From Onstottus_B arcticum (GTDB taxonomy: Bacteria > Acidobacteriota > Blastocatellia > UBA7656), in assembly GCA_038040485.1 (NCBI GenBank), contig JBBPIE010000011.1:109237-173236 (forward strand): a stretch of DNA of 64,000 nt, given 5' to 3'. The translations under genes and the position numbers were made by a program. The notes below the pieces were generated by a model. That model was not told where the DNA came from. It was given only the letters and a program-made list of their open reading frames with translations, and did not search any database. Positions 28,763-38,637 of the stretch are shown one piece after another; the first letter of the stretch is position 1, and every line of letters starts with the position of its first letter.

Positions 28763-29761
28763 ATGCGCTCCATGCTACGAATACTAATTGCCCTTCCGAT
28801 CCTTCTGTCTTCTCTTGTGCAGACGCCCAAGCCCGCGCGTCCACCCAGACCGGGTGTAAAAACTCCCAACGTGCGTGTCCCGATGACGGCGCTGAAGCCG
28901 GAGGCCGTCTTTGACGTGCCCGGCGCGCCGGACTGGATCGCCATCGACGAATCCGTCTGGGTGTCCAACGAACCGAAGAACACGGTGGCGAGGCTGGATC
29001 CAAAATCCAACAAGGTGCTCGCCATCATCCCCGTCGGCAAAGCACCCTGCTCCGGTCTGACGACTGGCTTTGGCAGTCTATGGGTTCCTCTTTGCGGCGA
29101 TCACGCGCTCGCACGCGTTGATCTTAAGGAAGGAAAGGTGACCGCTACCATCCCGATCGGAATCGGCGATTCTGAAGGCGGTCTGGCCGAGGGCGCCGGC
29201 AGCATCTGGCTAGTCACCGACAAGAAGGGAACTCTCGCGCGAATCGATCCGGCGACGAATAAGGTGGTCGCGGAAATCCAGGTTCCGGCCGGCTCATTTA
29301 CAGTCGCCTTCGGAGAAGGGGCGGTTTGGGTTACGGGGACCGAGACCCATGTGTTGACGCGAATCAACCCGGATACGAATCTGGTGGTCGAGTCGATTCC
29401 GGTCGGCAAGGCCCCGCGCTTCCTGACCATCGGCGGCGGCTTCATTTGGACGCTCAATCAGACCAGCGGTGATGTGTCGAAAGTGGACCCGAAGACTAAC
29501 AAGGTCGTGGCGACCATCGAAGTCGGTGTGCCCGGCGGCGGTGGAGAGATCGCCTTTGGTGAAGGTTCGGTGTGGGTTACGTCCTTCGAATTTCCGATCT
29601 CTCGGATCGATCCCGCGGTGGACAAAGTGGTGCAGCAATTCGCCGGTGAAGGCGGCGATGCAATCCGGGTAGGCCTCGGCTCCGTGTGGCTCTCGAACAT
29701 CCGCGCCGGCACAGTGTGGCGGTTGGACCCGCGCCGCATCGCCGCGACAGTCGCCCAGTGA
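28763..29761 (+). CDS. Secreted YVTN-type beta-propeller protein
   Basis: 332 residues with a signal peptide (MLRILIALPILLSSL). After a Pro-rich linker come about seven blades with the pattern G-S-V-W-V/L plus D-P-x-T-N-K-V-V (VARLDPKSNKVLA, LARIDPATNKVVA, VSKVDPKTNKVVA), typical of YVTN/Vgb-like propellers. Such proteins act as extracellular ligand binders or, in the Vgb branch, as streptogramin lyases; I see no basis for an enzyme call. ATG is used at 28763 or, nine bases later, at 28772. Confidence 0.8.
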   Translation: MRSMLRILIALPILLSSLVQTPKPARPPRPGVKTPNVRVPMTALKPEAVFDVPGAPDWIAIDESVWVSNEPKNTVARLDPKSNKVLAIIPVGKAPCSGLTTGFGSLWVPLCGDHALARVDLKEGKVTATIPIGIGDSEGGLAEGAGSIWLVTDKKGTLARIDPATNKVVAEIQVPAGSFTVAFGEGAVWVTGTETHVLTRINPDTNLVVESIPVGKAPRFLTIGGGFIWTLNQTSGDVSKVDPKTNKVVATIEVGVPGGGGEIAFGEGSVWVTSFEFPISRIDPAVDKVVQQFAGEGGDAIRVGLGSVWLSNIRAGTVWRLDPRRIAATVAQ

Positions 29762-30092
29762 AAGAAGCCGAAGCATTCCAGACCCCATTGCTGCCAAAGT
29801 TGTGCGTCGCAGTATTGAGAGAGTAAGCAGGTCATCAACCTGATACCGCATAACGGGCGCTATCGTGCATTCAGCATCGGATTCGACAGGCGACCGCCAT
29901 TCAGGATTGATCCAGCTTTCCTTCCCCAATGGTCTGGATAATTGCCCTCCCTCCACGCAGAAGCATCTCGCTTGCTGCGTGATACGAGAGATGATACAAA
30001 ATGCATCGATTCGGCGATTCATTACGGAAGCCTAAGCCGAACAATCCGACAATCGGCATCACGAGCGCGAACGTTTTCACGATATTCCCTTA
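29762..30092. other. Intergenic region, no gene seen
   Basis: About 330 bp with stop codons in all frames and no repeat of the families seen elsewhere. It marks the left edge of the defence island. Confidence 0.4.
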
Positions 30093-31142
30093 ATGGCCAA
30101 GATACCTCAACAACTTCAGGAAGCCGCCGACAAAATCCATCAAGATGGCAAACCCAAAGTCGTACGCGTAAAAGAACTTCTGTCCTGGTTTGACGCGCAG
30201 CGTCGCGGGCTTCTGGTCGTACGAGAAATTAGATCGGCTCTCAGGAAAGCCAAGCTGGTTACTGTTCCTGATTTCGAAGTTGCTTATATTGACCAACGCA
30301 TCAAGCTTAAGCCGCTACAGCCCTCGGTTAAGAAACCTCTGGCTTCCAAAGAAATCGTTGTTGAGGAACGTGGGGCCGACACTGATCGGTCGGCTGCCGC
30401 GGTGAGCGGAGGAAGCGTTCCTGATCCGGCCCCGCGAATTGGCATGCTCAAGGCCGCGAATACGCCGCCACTCTCCGTCACCCGCGATACGGAACTCACC
30501 GATGCGATCGCCAAGATGCTCTTGAATAACTATTCGCAATTACCCGTCATGCAAGGCGAACGAATTGTGCAAGGCCTTGTAAGCTGGAGATCAATCGGTC
30601 GAGCAAGAGTGAGAAGTGGCAATCCATGCAAGTATGTTCGCGACTGCATTGAGGAAGCCGACGTAGTAAGCTCCGAAACACATCTCTTCGAAGCGATCGG
30701 GGCGATAGCAGAAAGGGATGTCGTCCTAGTCCGGAACAACGAGAATAAGATCATCGGACTTGTTACTACCTACGATATTAGCCGTCAGTTCAGCGATCTC
30801 GCTGAACCCTTTCTTGTGCTCTCAGAGATTGAGAACCACCTGCGGCGCTTGATTGACGGCAAATTCTCTCTTGATGACCTAAAGGCCAATCGCGATCCGA
30901 ATGACGCCAACCGAAAAATAGAGAACGTGGCAAACCTGACGTTTGGGGAGTATGTTCGTCTGCTCGACAAGCCAGCCAATTGGGATCGCCTTGGCTATGA
31001 TCTGTCACGGGCAGAGTGTACAAAGCGGCTCCGCGAGGTCGGCAGGATCCGCAACGATGTGATGCATTTCCATCCGGACGGAATCTCTCCTGACGATATG
31101 GACCTGCTAAGAGACACGCGCAAGTTTCTTCAGATGCTCTGA
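30093..31142 (+). CDS. CBS-domain protein with C-terminal HEPN-like domain
   Basis: 349 residues. Residues about 115-245 form a pair of CBS domains (PPLSVTRDTELTDAIAKML, SQLPVMQGERIVQGLVSW, DVVLVRNNENKIIGLVTTYD), which bind adenine nucleotides. The C-terminal 90 residues are helical and carry RNDVMH (Arg about 319, His about 324), the Rx4H signature of HEPN RNases. A sensor-effector layout is plausible: nucleotide binding controls RNA cleavage. It lies directly upstream of the helicase-methylase pair, with 118 bp between them. The N-terminal 110 residues are unassigned. A regulator without catalytic activity cannot be excluded. Confidence 0.7.
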   Translation: MAKIPQQLQEAADKIHQDGKPKVVRVKELLSWFDAQRRGLLVVREIRSALRKAKLVTVPDFEVAYIDQRIKLKPLQPSVKKPLASKEIVVEERGADTDRSAAAVSGGSVPDPAPRIGMLKAANTPPLSVTRDTELTDAIAKMLLNNYSQLPVMQGERIVQGLVSWRSIGRARVRSGNPCKYVRDCIEEADVVSSETHLFEAIGAIAERDVVLVRNNENKIIGLVTTYDISRQFSDLAEPFLVLSEIENHLRRLIDGKFSLDDLKANRDPNDANRKIENVANLTFGEYVRLLDKPANWDRLGYDLSRAECTKRLREVGRIRNDVMHFHPDGISPDDMDLLRDTRKFLQML

Positions 31143-31260
31143 GCACTAGACGGCGGCTCAATACGCGATGTCGCGATTGACGTATTTCCTAAAGGAATCC
31201 ATGTCCGTGTAGAGTCATTCTTTATTTGGGTGTTTCCTATCAAGAGTTGCCGGTACGAAG

Positions 31261-34200
31261 ATGACATCTGACCTAACATTTCTTACCAATGAACCGGGCA
31301 AGTCGCTACTGGATCGTTTCCAAGCGCTGTTAGGCGGGAACACGCGATTGTTCGATTGTCTCGTTGGCTACTTCTTAATCAGCGGTTTTCACAAGCTTTA
31401 CCCAGCGCTTGAAGAAACCGAGAGTATAAGGATTCTCATTGGAATCAAAACCGATGCTACCGTTTTTCAATCGATTGAACGGGCGAAGGAACAGCAGTCA
31501 CTCTTATTGCAATCACACGCTCAGGCGAAGGAACAGCTTCCGGCTGACGTTCTCGAAGAGCTAGAACATGCGGAAGACACAGTAGAGGTAGAGCGCGGCA
31601 TAGGTAAGTTCATTCACTGGGTAGCCTCGGGAAAGCTTCAAGTTCGTGTCTATCCATCAGAAAGGATTCACGCGAAGGTTTACATCCTCACATTTCCGGA
31701 AGGTCATTACGACGTAGGTCGCGTCATAACGGGTTCAAGCAATTTCTCGCAGTCGGGCCTCGTGGATAATCTAGAGTTCAATGTCGAGCTGAAAAACCGA
31801 TCCGATTATGAATTCGCCCTGACGAAATTCAACGAGCTTTGGGAACGTTCAGTCGAGGTATCAAAGACCTACGTCGACACGATTCAAAAGAAGTCTCCGT
31901 ACGCCCAATTCACCCCTTACGAACTCTATCTGAAGTTTCTTTACGAGTACTTCAAAGGTCAGTTAAGTCTCGCGGAGCAGATCGAAGACATTTACTTACC
32001 TCCCGGTTTCAAGAAACTCAGGTATCAGGAAGAAGCAGTTCTCAGCGCAAAAAACACGCTTGAGGCATACGGTGGTGTGTTCTTGTCCGATGTCGTCGGT
32101 CTGGGTAAAACTTACATGTCCGCTCTCCTTGCCCGCGAACTCGAAGGCCGGAGTCTCGTGATTGCTCCGCCCTCTCTGCTCGACGATAAGAATCCCGGCT
32201 CCTGGCCAAACGTGTTTCACGACTTCGGAGTCCGGGGCTCCTACTGTGCTTCCGTCGGAAAGCTTGATGACTTGCTCAAACGAGATATCTCAAAATACAA
32301 AAACGTATTTGTTGATGAATCCCATCGCTTCAGAACTGAGTCGACTCAGAGCTTTGAAAAGCTGGCGCAGATTTGTCGCGGTAAGCGGGTCATTCTCGTG
32401 AGCGCTACGCCATTGAACAATACTCCTAGAGATATTCTGAGCCAGATAAAGCTCTTTCAGAACTCAAAGAAAAGCACGATTCCAAATCAAGCCAATCTTG
32501 AAGCGTTCTTCGCCAATCTTGAAAGAAAGCTTCGAGGCCTCGACCGCAAGCGAGATCGCGACGAATACTTCAAAGTGGTTCAGGCCAACGCGAAGGATAC
32601 TCGGGAGAAGATCCTCAAGTATCTGATGGTCCGGCGCACCCGAACTGAGATCAAGAACTACTACGAGGGCGACTTGAAAACTCAAGGACTCAAATTTCCC
32701 GAAGTCTCAGATCCCGAACCGCTTTTCTATAAGTTCAGCAAATCCGAAAGCGAGAAGTTTTTTGAGACTCTGCGCCTAGTGACAGTTCCGTTCAAGTACG
32801 CTCGCTACCAACCGTTGGAGTATTACACGGGACCTCGTGACGAAGGCGACATTCAAAGCCAGAAAAACGTCGCAAAATTCATGATGATCCTGTTGGTCAA
32901 GCGTCTCGAAAGCAGCTTCTTTGCTTTTGGAAATACCCTGTCACGGTTCATCGATTCATACGAGCGAGTCATCAGGGAGTACCGCAATGGCTACGTCTAC
33001 GTTAGCAAGAAATATATTCACAAGATTTTTCAGTTCCTTGACCAGAACGATCCCGAGGGCATCGAAAGATTGATCGACGAGGAGAAGGCTGAGCGGCTCG
33101 ATGCAAAGAAGTTTCTACCTAACTTCATTGATGACCTGCGAAACGACTTGAAGATATTGAAGAAGATTCAAGAGATGTGGTCTGGAATGAAACGTGACCC
33201 AAAGTGGAATGCCTTTCGCGAGGTCTTCCAAAAGGTCAGTCGATTTCGAAAAGGCAAGTTGATTATCTTTACTGAATCGAAGGAGACCGCCGAGTATCTC
33301 GCGGGGAGAATTGCAAACGAGATCGACGACAAAGTCATCCTCTTCACCGGGTCTTCTCACAAAGGCGAACGTGAAACCGTCCTTGCCAATTTCGATCCGC
33401 GCGCGTTTCAACCAAAAGACGATTACCGCATCCTGGTAACAACTGAAGTCCTCGCCGAAGGGGTCAGCCTCCATGCCGCCAACATCGTCATCAATTACGA
33501 CATTCCCTGGAATCCGACTCGAATGATGCAACGAGTGGGGCGCGTCAACCGCGTTGATACGGCCTTCGATAGGATATACACGTACAATTTCTTCCCAACC
33601 GATGAGTCCGAGGACGTAATAAAGCTAAAGGCATCTGCCGAAGCCAAGATCGAAGCGTTCATTGAAATGCTAGGCTCTGATGCGCGATTGCTCACTGAGG
33701 GTGAAGAAATCAAGTCGCATGATTTGTTCATGCGGTTGAACTCGCGAAAGACCATTACGGGCGAGGATGAAGACGAAGAAAGTGAGTTGAAGTATTTGAC
33801 AGAGATACGGGCTGTTCGAGACACGGACGGAGAGCTGTTTGAACGCATCAAGCGCTTGCCCAAGAAGGCTCGCTCTACACGCCAGGTTCCCTCGGACTCG
33901 GAAAGCATACGGAATCGTCCAGCGCTTCTCACCTATTTCCGAAGAGGGGCTTTGGATAAGTTCTTCCTTGCCCAATCAGACGGTCCGAATGTAGAAGTCG
34001 ATTTCTTTTCGACTGCGCGTCTACTGAAGCCTGAACACATCAAAGAGAAACGACAGTCGATAAGCCATAAATTCTACCACTTGCTTGAGCGAAATAAACA
34101 AGCGTTTGTCGATGTCACCGTTGCTGAAGGCAGCGATGGCATTCCGCATCGCAACACGGCGAATGACGCCTACATTTTGAAGCGACTCAAGGCCAAGGAC

Positions 34201-34476
34201 ATCAGCCGCTTTCAAAGCTTCACCGACGAAGATGAGCAATACATTCGTCAGGTCGTCGGGCTCATTGACGATGGCGCGCTTCCCCGACCGACCACCAAGA
34301 AGGTTGCAACCGCGCTCCAGAAAGAATCCGCGCCATTTAAGGTTTTGGGAATACTCAAACGTGAGATTCCCAAAGAATTCTTTCAAGCAACTGTCGCCGA
34401 CTCGGCACGCGATGCACATAGTCCGAGAGAGGTGATTCTTTCGTCATTCATCCCCGCCTCGCCGGATAAGACGTAG
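31261..34476 (+). CDS. PLD-nuclease / SNF2-helicase fusion, anti-phage type
   Basis: 1071 residues. The N-terminal domain is phospholipase-D-like: IHAKVYIL at about residue 136 and GSSNFSQSG just after, one HxK motif per chain, so dimerisation is expected. It is followed by a SNF2/superfamily II helicase: Walker A VVGLGKTY at about 276, DESH box at about 350, SATPLNNTP at about 380 and motif VI (MMQRVGRVNRVD) at about 758. PLD-helicase proteins of this layout occur next to Eco57I-type methylases in restriction-like defence loci. The methylase gene starts 12 bp downstream, so they form one operon. Likely role: DNA translocation and cleavage of unmodified DNA. Confidence 0.85.
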   Translation: MTSDLTFLTNEPGKSLLDRFQALLGGNTRLFDCLVGYFLISGFHKLYPALEETESIRILIGIKTDATVFQSIERAKEQQSLLLQSHAQAKEQLPADVLEELEHAEDTVEVERGIGKFIHWVASGKLQVRVYPSERIHAKVYILTFPEGHYDVGRVITGSSNFSQSGLVDNLEFNVELKNRSDYEFALTKFNELWERSVEVSKTYVDTIQKKSPYAQFTPYELYLKFLYEYFKGQLSLAEQIEDIYLPPGFKKLRYQEEAVLSAKNTLEAYGGVFLSDVVGLGKTYMSALLARELEGRSLVIAPPSLLDDKNPGSWPNVFHDFGVRGSYCASVGKLDDLLKRDISKYKNVFVDESHRFRTESTQSFEKLAQICRGKRVILVSATPLNNTPRDILSQIKLFQNSKKSTIPNQANLEAFFANLERKLRGLDRKRDRDEYFKVVQANAKDTREKILKYLMVRRTRTEIKNYYEGDLKTQGLKFPEVSDPEPLFYKFSKSESEKFFETLRLVTVPFKYARYQPLEYYTGPRDEGDIQSQKNVAKFMMILLVKRLESSFFAFGNTLSRFIDSYERVIREYRNGYVYVSKKYIHKIFQFLDQNDPEGIERLIDEEKAERLDAKKFLPNFIDDLRNDLKILKKIQEMWSGMKRDPKWNAFREVFQKVSRFRKGKLIIFTESKETAEYLAGRIANEIDDKVILFTGSSHKGERETVLANFDPRAFQPKDDYRILVTTEVLAEGVSLHAANIVINYDIPWNPTRMMQRVGRVNRVDTAFDRIYTYNFFPTDESEDVIKLKASAEAKIEAFIEMLGSDARLLTEGEEIKSHDLFMRLNSRKTITGEDEDEESELKYLTEIRAVRDTDGELFERIKRLPKKARSTRQVPSDSESIRNRPALLTYFRRGALDKFFLAQSDGPNVEVDFFSTARLLKPEHIKEKRQSISHKFYHLLERNKQAFVDVTVAEGSDGIPHRNTANDAYILKRLKAKDISRFQSFTDEDEQYIRQVVGLIDDGALPRPTTKKVATALQKESAPFKVLGILKREIPKEFFQATVADSARDAHSPREVILSSFIPASPDKT

Positions 34477-34488
34477 GGTCAATCAAAC

Positions 34489-37400
34489 ATGGATACTGCT
34501 CAAGCTCGATCCCGAATTCGCGAGGCGTTCATTCAACCTTTCGACGAGGGTCGATTTCGTCATTTTATTCACGATCTTTTGAATCACGTAGATGAATCAA
34601 AGGCGACGCGGTGGAACAAGACTTACGTCAAAGATGCCTTCAAGCCCAGAATAAAGAAATTCGAAAGAGTGGCGACTTACACCGATCCGCAAGGCGAGAA
34701 ACTAGACGTTTTGATTATCCATCTTGAGCGAGAGTCGAGCCTCGAACGCGCGCGCACATCATTGCGTAACTTTGCGGCGGATTACTTGACCTCGGGACAC
34801 GGCCAGGACAAGTCGGCGGTTCTTGCTGCTTTCGTGCCTCCAGACCCGACCGACTGGCGATTCTCTTTTGTAAAGTTGGAATATGAAACGAATGCGGATG
34901 ATAGCGGCAGGATCAGAGTTAGTGAAACGCTCTCACCCGCGCGCCGCTATTCGTTCCTCGTTGGAGCCAACGAACACAGTCATACTGCGCAGAAGCAATT
35001 CCTGCCATTGCTCGAACAAGACGACGCCGACCCGTCTCTGGCGGACATTGAGAAGGCCTTCGATATTGAGAAGGTCACCAAGGAGTTCTTCCTCCGCTAC
35101 AAGGACCTGTTTGAAAGCGTGCGCGACGCGCTTGATAAGATTCTCAAACGGAACACGGCCGTCAGGGACGACTTTGACAAGAAGGGGATCGAGACAGATG
35201 ACTTTGCCAAGAAGCTGCTTGGCCAAATCGTGTTTCTTTACTTTCTCCAGAAGAAGGGTTGGTTCGGCGTAGAACGCGGCGACGAGTGGGGGAAGGGGAA
35301 CAAGCGGTTTCTTCGTTATCTGTTTGATAATCGCGCGAAGTTACGCGCGCGAGCTGAACGTTCAGCTAGTCGGCCAGTCAATTTCTTCAACGACGTTCTT
35401 GAACACCTCTTCTACGACGCGCTGGCCCGTGAGCGCGACGATGACTACTACCCTCGATTCGATTGCCGCATACCGTTTCTCAACGGCGGATTGTTCGAGC
35501 CGCTCTTTGGGTATGATTGGGTCAACACCGAGATCCTTCTTGCTGACCAACTCTTCTCCAATGCCGAAACGACAAAGGAGGGCGATACAGGCACCGGAAT
35601 CCTCGACGTGTTCGACCGCTTTAACTTTACGGTGAACGAAGCAGAACCACTCGAAAGAGAGGTCGCCGTCGATCCTGAAATGCTCGGCAAGGTCTTCGAG
35701 AACCTCTTACCCGAGAACCTAAGACACAAGGGCGGGACGTACTACACGCCGCGTCCCATCGTCAACTACATGTGCCAGCAGAGCCTCATCAACTACCTCT
35801 CAACCAACTTGCCCGACGTTTCGCGTGATGACGTTGAGACGTTCATCCGCATCGGCTATGCCCAGGCGGACTTTGAGGCAGGTGGAGCGGCAAAACATAA
35901 AGACAAGTTTCTTGGTGAATCGATTAGCCGGAATGCCAGGAAGATCGACAAGCTCTTGGAAGACATAACCGTCTGTGATCCCGCAATCGGTTCGGGAGCG
36001 TTCCCTGTCGGGATGATGCAGGAGATCGTGCGCGCTCGCGAGGCGCTGTGCTCGGTTGAAGGCATGCCTAAGCGCACTGCGTATAAATTAAAGCGCCATG
36101 CGATTCAGAACTCGTTGTACGGCGTGGACATCGATCCAGGCGCCGTCGAAATTGCTAAACTCCGCCTATGGCTTTCGCTTGTGGTGGACGAAGACGACCG
36201 CGATCGAATCCAGGCGCTTCCCAACCTCGACTACAAAATCATGCAAGGCAATTCGTTGCTTGATGAGGTTTTGGGAGTAAAGCTTTTTGACGATAGACTA
36301 CTGGAACAGCCGGCCTTCAGAGACAAAGAACTTGACAGGCGTGCGATTAAGGATCGCATTGCAGAACTGTCACAGCAGTTCGTGGAGCTATACCGGCGCG
36401 GCAGCCGTGAACGGGCAACTCGCCGCGCGGTCGAGAAAGAGATTGAAAAGCTCAAACGGGAAATAAAGAGTCTCGATGAGCCATCGGATACGAGACCGGC
36501 GTCTGCCCAACGGACTTTCAGCGATCTCTTCAGCGAAGCGCAACGCAAGCTGCCGGAACTGCGAGATTTGCACCAGAAGATTTTCAAAACGACGTCCCCA
36601 GCGGAAAAGAAGGGGCTTCGCTTTCGCCTATCCGAGCTCGAGTGGGAGTTTATGGAGGCAACTCTCCGTGAACAAGGAGCGAACAACGCGGTTGAAGAAC
36701 TGATGAAGCATCGGCGGGATAATCGCAAAGACTATTTCCTCTGGAAGCTTCATTTCTTCGAGGTGTTTCAGGGAAAGGGCGGATTTGATGTTGTCATCGC
36801 CAACCCGCCTTATGTGCGTCAGGAGAAAATCAAGGAGCTCAAACCGGCGCTCAAAGCCTCTGGCTACGAGTGCTATAACGGCACGGCCGACTTGCTGGTT
36901 TATTTCTACGAACGCGGCGTGAAACTGCTGCGCCCAGGTGGCGCAATCGCGCTCATCACTTCAAACAAGTACTACCGCGCCGGCTACGGCGAGGCGCTGC
37001 GCGGCTTTTTGGCGCGCGAACTCACTCTCCACCGGCTGATTGATTTCGGCGACGCGCCCGTGTTTGAGGCTATCGCCTACGCTTCCATTCTCACCGGCAC
37101 GCGCGATGCGCCGCCAAAAGACGCCGCCGCGATGGCCTATACCTGGCAAAAGGAACTGTCCTTTGACCGCATCACACAAGTCGTGGCCGAGCGTGGGCAG
37201 AAACTTTCACAGAGCGAATTGAAGCCCAACGGCTGGCAACTTGACTCGCCGGTGGCTGGGCGATTGCTCGAGAAACTTCGCAAAGCCGGAAAGCCATTAG
37301 GCGACTACGTCAATGGCCGTTTTTATAACGGAGTTAAGACCGGCCTGAACGAAGCTTTCGTTGTAAGTCGTGCCACCCGAGACAGACTTATCTCGGAACA

Positions 37401-38115
37401 CAAGTCATCCGCAGCCGTGCTAAAGCCGTTCCTTCGTGGTCGGGATGCCAAGCGGTGGGAAGTCGTGTCCCACGATCTCTGGCTCATCTACATTCCTTGG
37501 CACTTCCCGTTGCATCACGATCCAGCAATCACAAGCGCATCGAAAAAAGCAGAAGCGGAGTTCAAGAAGCAATATCCAGCGATTCATGCTCATCTTCACA
37601 AATTCAAGCGAGACCTTGCCCTTCGGGACAGGTCTGAAACTGGAATCCGATACGAATGGTATGCTCTTGCCCGTCCGCGATACGAATCTCACAGCGCCTT
37701 CGCTAAACCAAAAATTGTGATTCCGACAATCGAGAAGAATACGGCTTACGGTGCTGACTCACGAGGCCACTTTAGTAACGACAAAACCACAATTTGCGTT
37801 GCGAACGACATCAACTTCGTCATGGGGGTCCTTAATTCCAAGGTGCTTTGGTGGATGATCCGAAAAACGGCTGCAACCAAGCAAGGGGGTTTTTACGAGT
37901 TCAAGCCAATGTATGTTTCCGTCTTGCCCATTCCCGCCGCGTCGCCTGAAAAGCGAAAGGCGGTGGAGCGCTTAGTTGACCGCATCCTCGCGGCGAAGCA
38001 GCGGGATGCCGATACGGACGTGAGCGCACTGGAGCGGGAGATAGACCAGTTGGTGTACGCGCTCTATGGCCTGACGCCGGAAGAAATCCAAATCGTTGAA
38101 GGCGTAGCGAAATGA
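34489..38115 (+). CDS. Eco57I-type N6-adenine DNA methyltransferase with specificity domain
   Basis: 1208 residues. SAM motif I is CDPAIGSGAFPVGMM near residue 495 and catalytic motif IV is NPPY near 772, the gamma-class order seen in Eco57I and type IIG enzymes. The region before the methylase core (1-430) is helical with an KTYVKDAF...KLDVLIIHLE segment that looks like a degraded nuclease or binding domain. The region after 850 resembles a TaqI-like target-recognition domain (NGRFYNGVKTGLNEAFVV, YEFKPMYVSVLPIP). It would modify host DNA to protect it from the upstream PLD-helicase, or carry its own cleavage activity. It overlaps the next gene by 4 bp. Confidence 0.87.
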   Translation: MDTAQARSRIREAFIQPFDEGRFRHFIHDLLNHVDESKATRWNKTYVKDAFKPRIKKFERVATYTDPQGEKLDVLIIHLERESSLERARTSLRNFAADYLTSGHGQDKSAVLAAFVPPDPTDWRFSFVKLEYETNADDSGRIRVSETLSPARRYSFLVGANEHSHTAQKQFLPLLEQDDADPSLADIEKAFDIEKVTKEFFLRYKDLFESVRDALDKILKRNTAVRDDFDKKGIETDDFAKKLLGQIVFLYFLQKKGWFGVERGDEWGKGNKRFLRYLFDNRAKLRARAERSASRPVNFFNDVLEHLFYDALARERDDDYYPRFDCRIPFLNGGLFEPLFGYDWVNTEILLADQLFSNAETTKEGDTGTGILDVFDRFNFTVNEAEPLEREVAVDPEMLGKVFENLLPENLRHKGGTYYTPRPIVNYMCQQSLINYLSTNLPDVSRDDVETFIRIGYAQADFEAGGAAKHKDKFLGESISRNARKIDKLLEDITVCDPAIGSGAFPVGMMQEIVRAREALCSVEGMPKRTAYKLKRHAIQNSLYGVDIDPGAVEIAKLRLWLSLVVDEDDRDRIQALPNLDYKIMQGNSLLDEVLGVKLFDDRLLEQPAFRDKELDRRAIKDRIAELSQQFVELYRRGSRERATRRAVEKEIEKLKREIKSLDEPSDTRPASAQRTFSDLFSEAQRKLPELRDLHQKIFKTTSPAEKKGLRFRLSELEWEFMEATLREQGANNAVEELMKHRRDNRKDYFLWKLHFFEVFQGKGGFDVVIANPPYVRQEKIKELKPALKASGYECYNGTADLLVYFYERGVKLLRPGGAIALITSNKYYRAGYGEALRGFLARELTLHRLIDFGDAPVFEAIAYASILTGTRDAPPKDAAAMAYTWQKELSFDRITQVVAERGQKLSQSELKPNGWQLDSPVAGRLLEKLRKAGKPLGDYVNGRFYNGVKTGLNEAFVVSRATRDRLISEHKSSAAVLKPFLRGRDAKRWEVVSHDLWLIYIPWHFPLHHDPAITSASKKAEAEFKKQYPAIHAHLHKFKRDLALRDRSETGIRYEWYALARPRYESHSAFAKPKIVIPTIEKNTAYGADSRGHFSNDKTTICVANDINFVMGVLNSKVLWWMIRKTAATKQGGFYEFKPMYVSVLPIPAASPEKRKAVERLVDRILAAKQRDADTDVSALEREIDQLVYALYGLTPEEIQIVEGVAK

Positions 38116-38561
38116 ATTCCCCAGAGATCATGTTCAGCCTTTGGTATGTACATGGAGGGGATGGGCTCATTTATTCGTTGCGCGCTCGCGCATATGTATG
38201 CACGGGAAACGAAGAAGAAGACTTGGCATTCTTGCAGCGGCTTGCTCCGACTGATTACCTTATCGCAAAGCCGTTCTCAATCCCGGAACCATTTCACATC
38301 AGGCAAGCGGTTATGGGAGAAGCAGAAGATGAAATTCTGCCAGTCGCGCACGTCAGCGTCGTCACACGGAACGCTGTTGCATTAGGACTGGTGGACAGTC
38401 GAATCGCCATTTTCGAAGAAGCCATAAAGCAATTGGGGAAAGAATTTCCTGCCCAATCGCGGCTGAGAGTCCCGGAGAATCCGCTTGTTTGCATTACGCC
38501 ATTGGTCGGCGATGAAGATGGAAACATCGAGCCGGAGTTTAGAAGCACGCGACGCATTTGA
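38112..38561 (+). CDS. Unknown small protein in the helicase-methylase operon
   Basis: 149 residues, no family recognised. The ATG overlaps the methylase stop (ATGA), so it is very likely co-translated. It is soluble, mixed alpha/beta, with no Cys cluster or nuclease motif. Visible features are the opening SLWYVHGGDGLIYSLRARAY, a central acidic GEAEDEILPVAHVSVV and a C-terminal NPLVCITPLVGDEDGN. It may be an accessory subunit or an immunity or regulatory factor of the defence operon. Confidence 0.65.
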   Translation: MNSPEIMFSLWYVHGGDGLIYSLRARAYVCTGNEEEDLAFLQRLAPTDYLIAKPFSIPEPFHIRQAVMGEAEDEILPVAHVSVVTRNAVALGLVDSRIAIFEEAIKQLGKEFPAQSRLRVPENPLVCITPLVGDEDGNIEPEFRSTRRI

Positions 38562-38637
38562 GTATGGATGAAGATAATCGATCCTGGAGCTGGCCACCGT
38601 TGAGGCGACCGATCAAACAGATCGAGGGTTCCACCAA

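Noticed and set aside
31261..38115. Calling the helicase-methylase pair a DISARM system
   Set aside because: No DUF1998 (DrmB) or separate DrmA/DrmC genes; the PLD domain is fused to the helicase, which points to a simpler restriction-like system.
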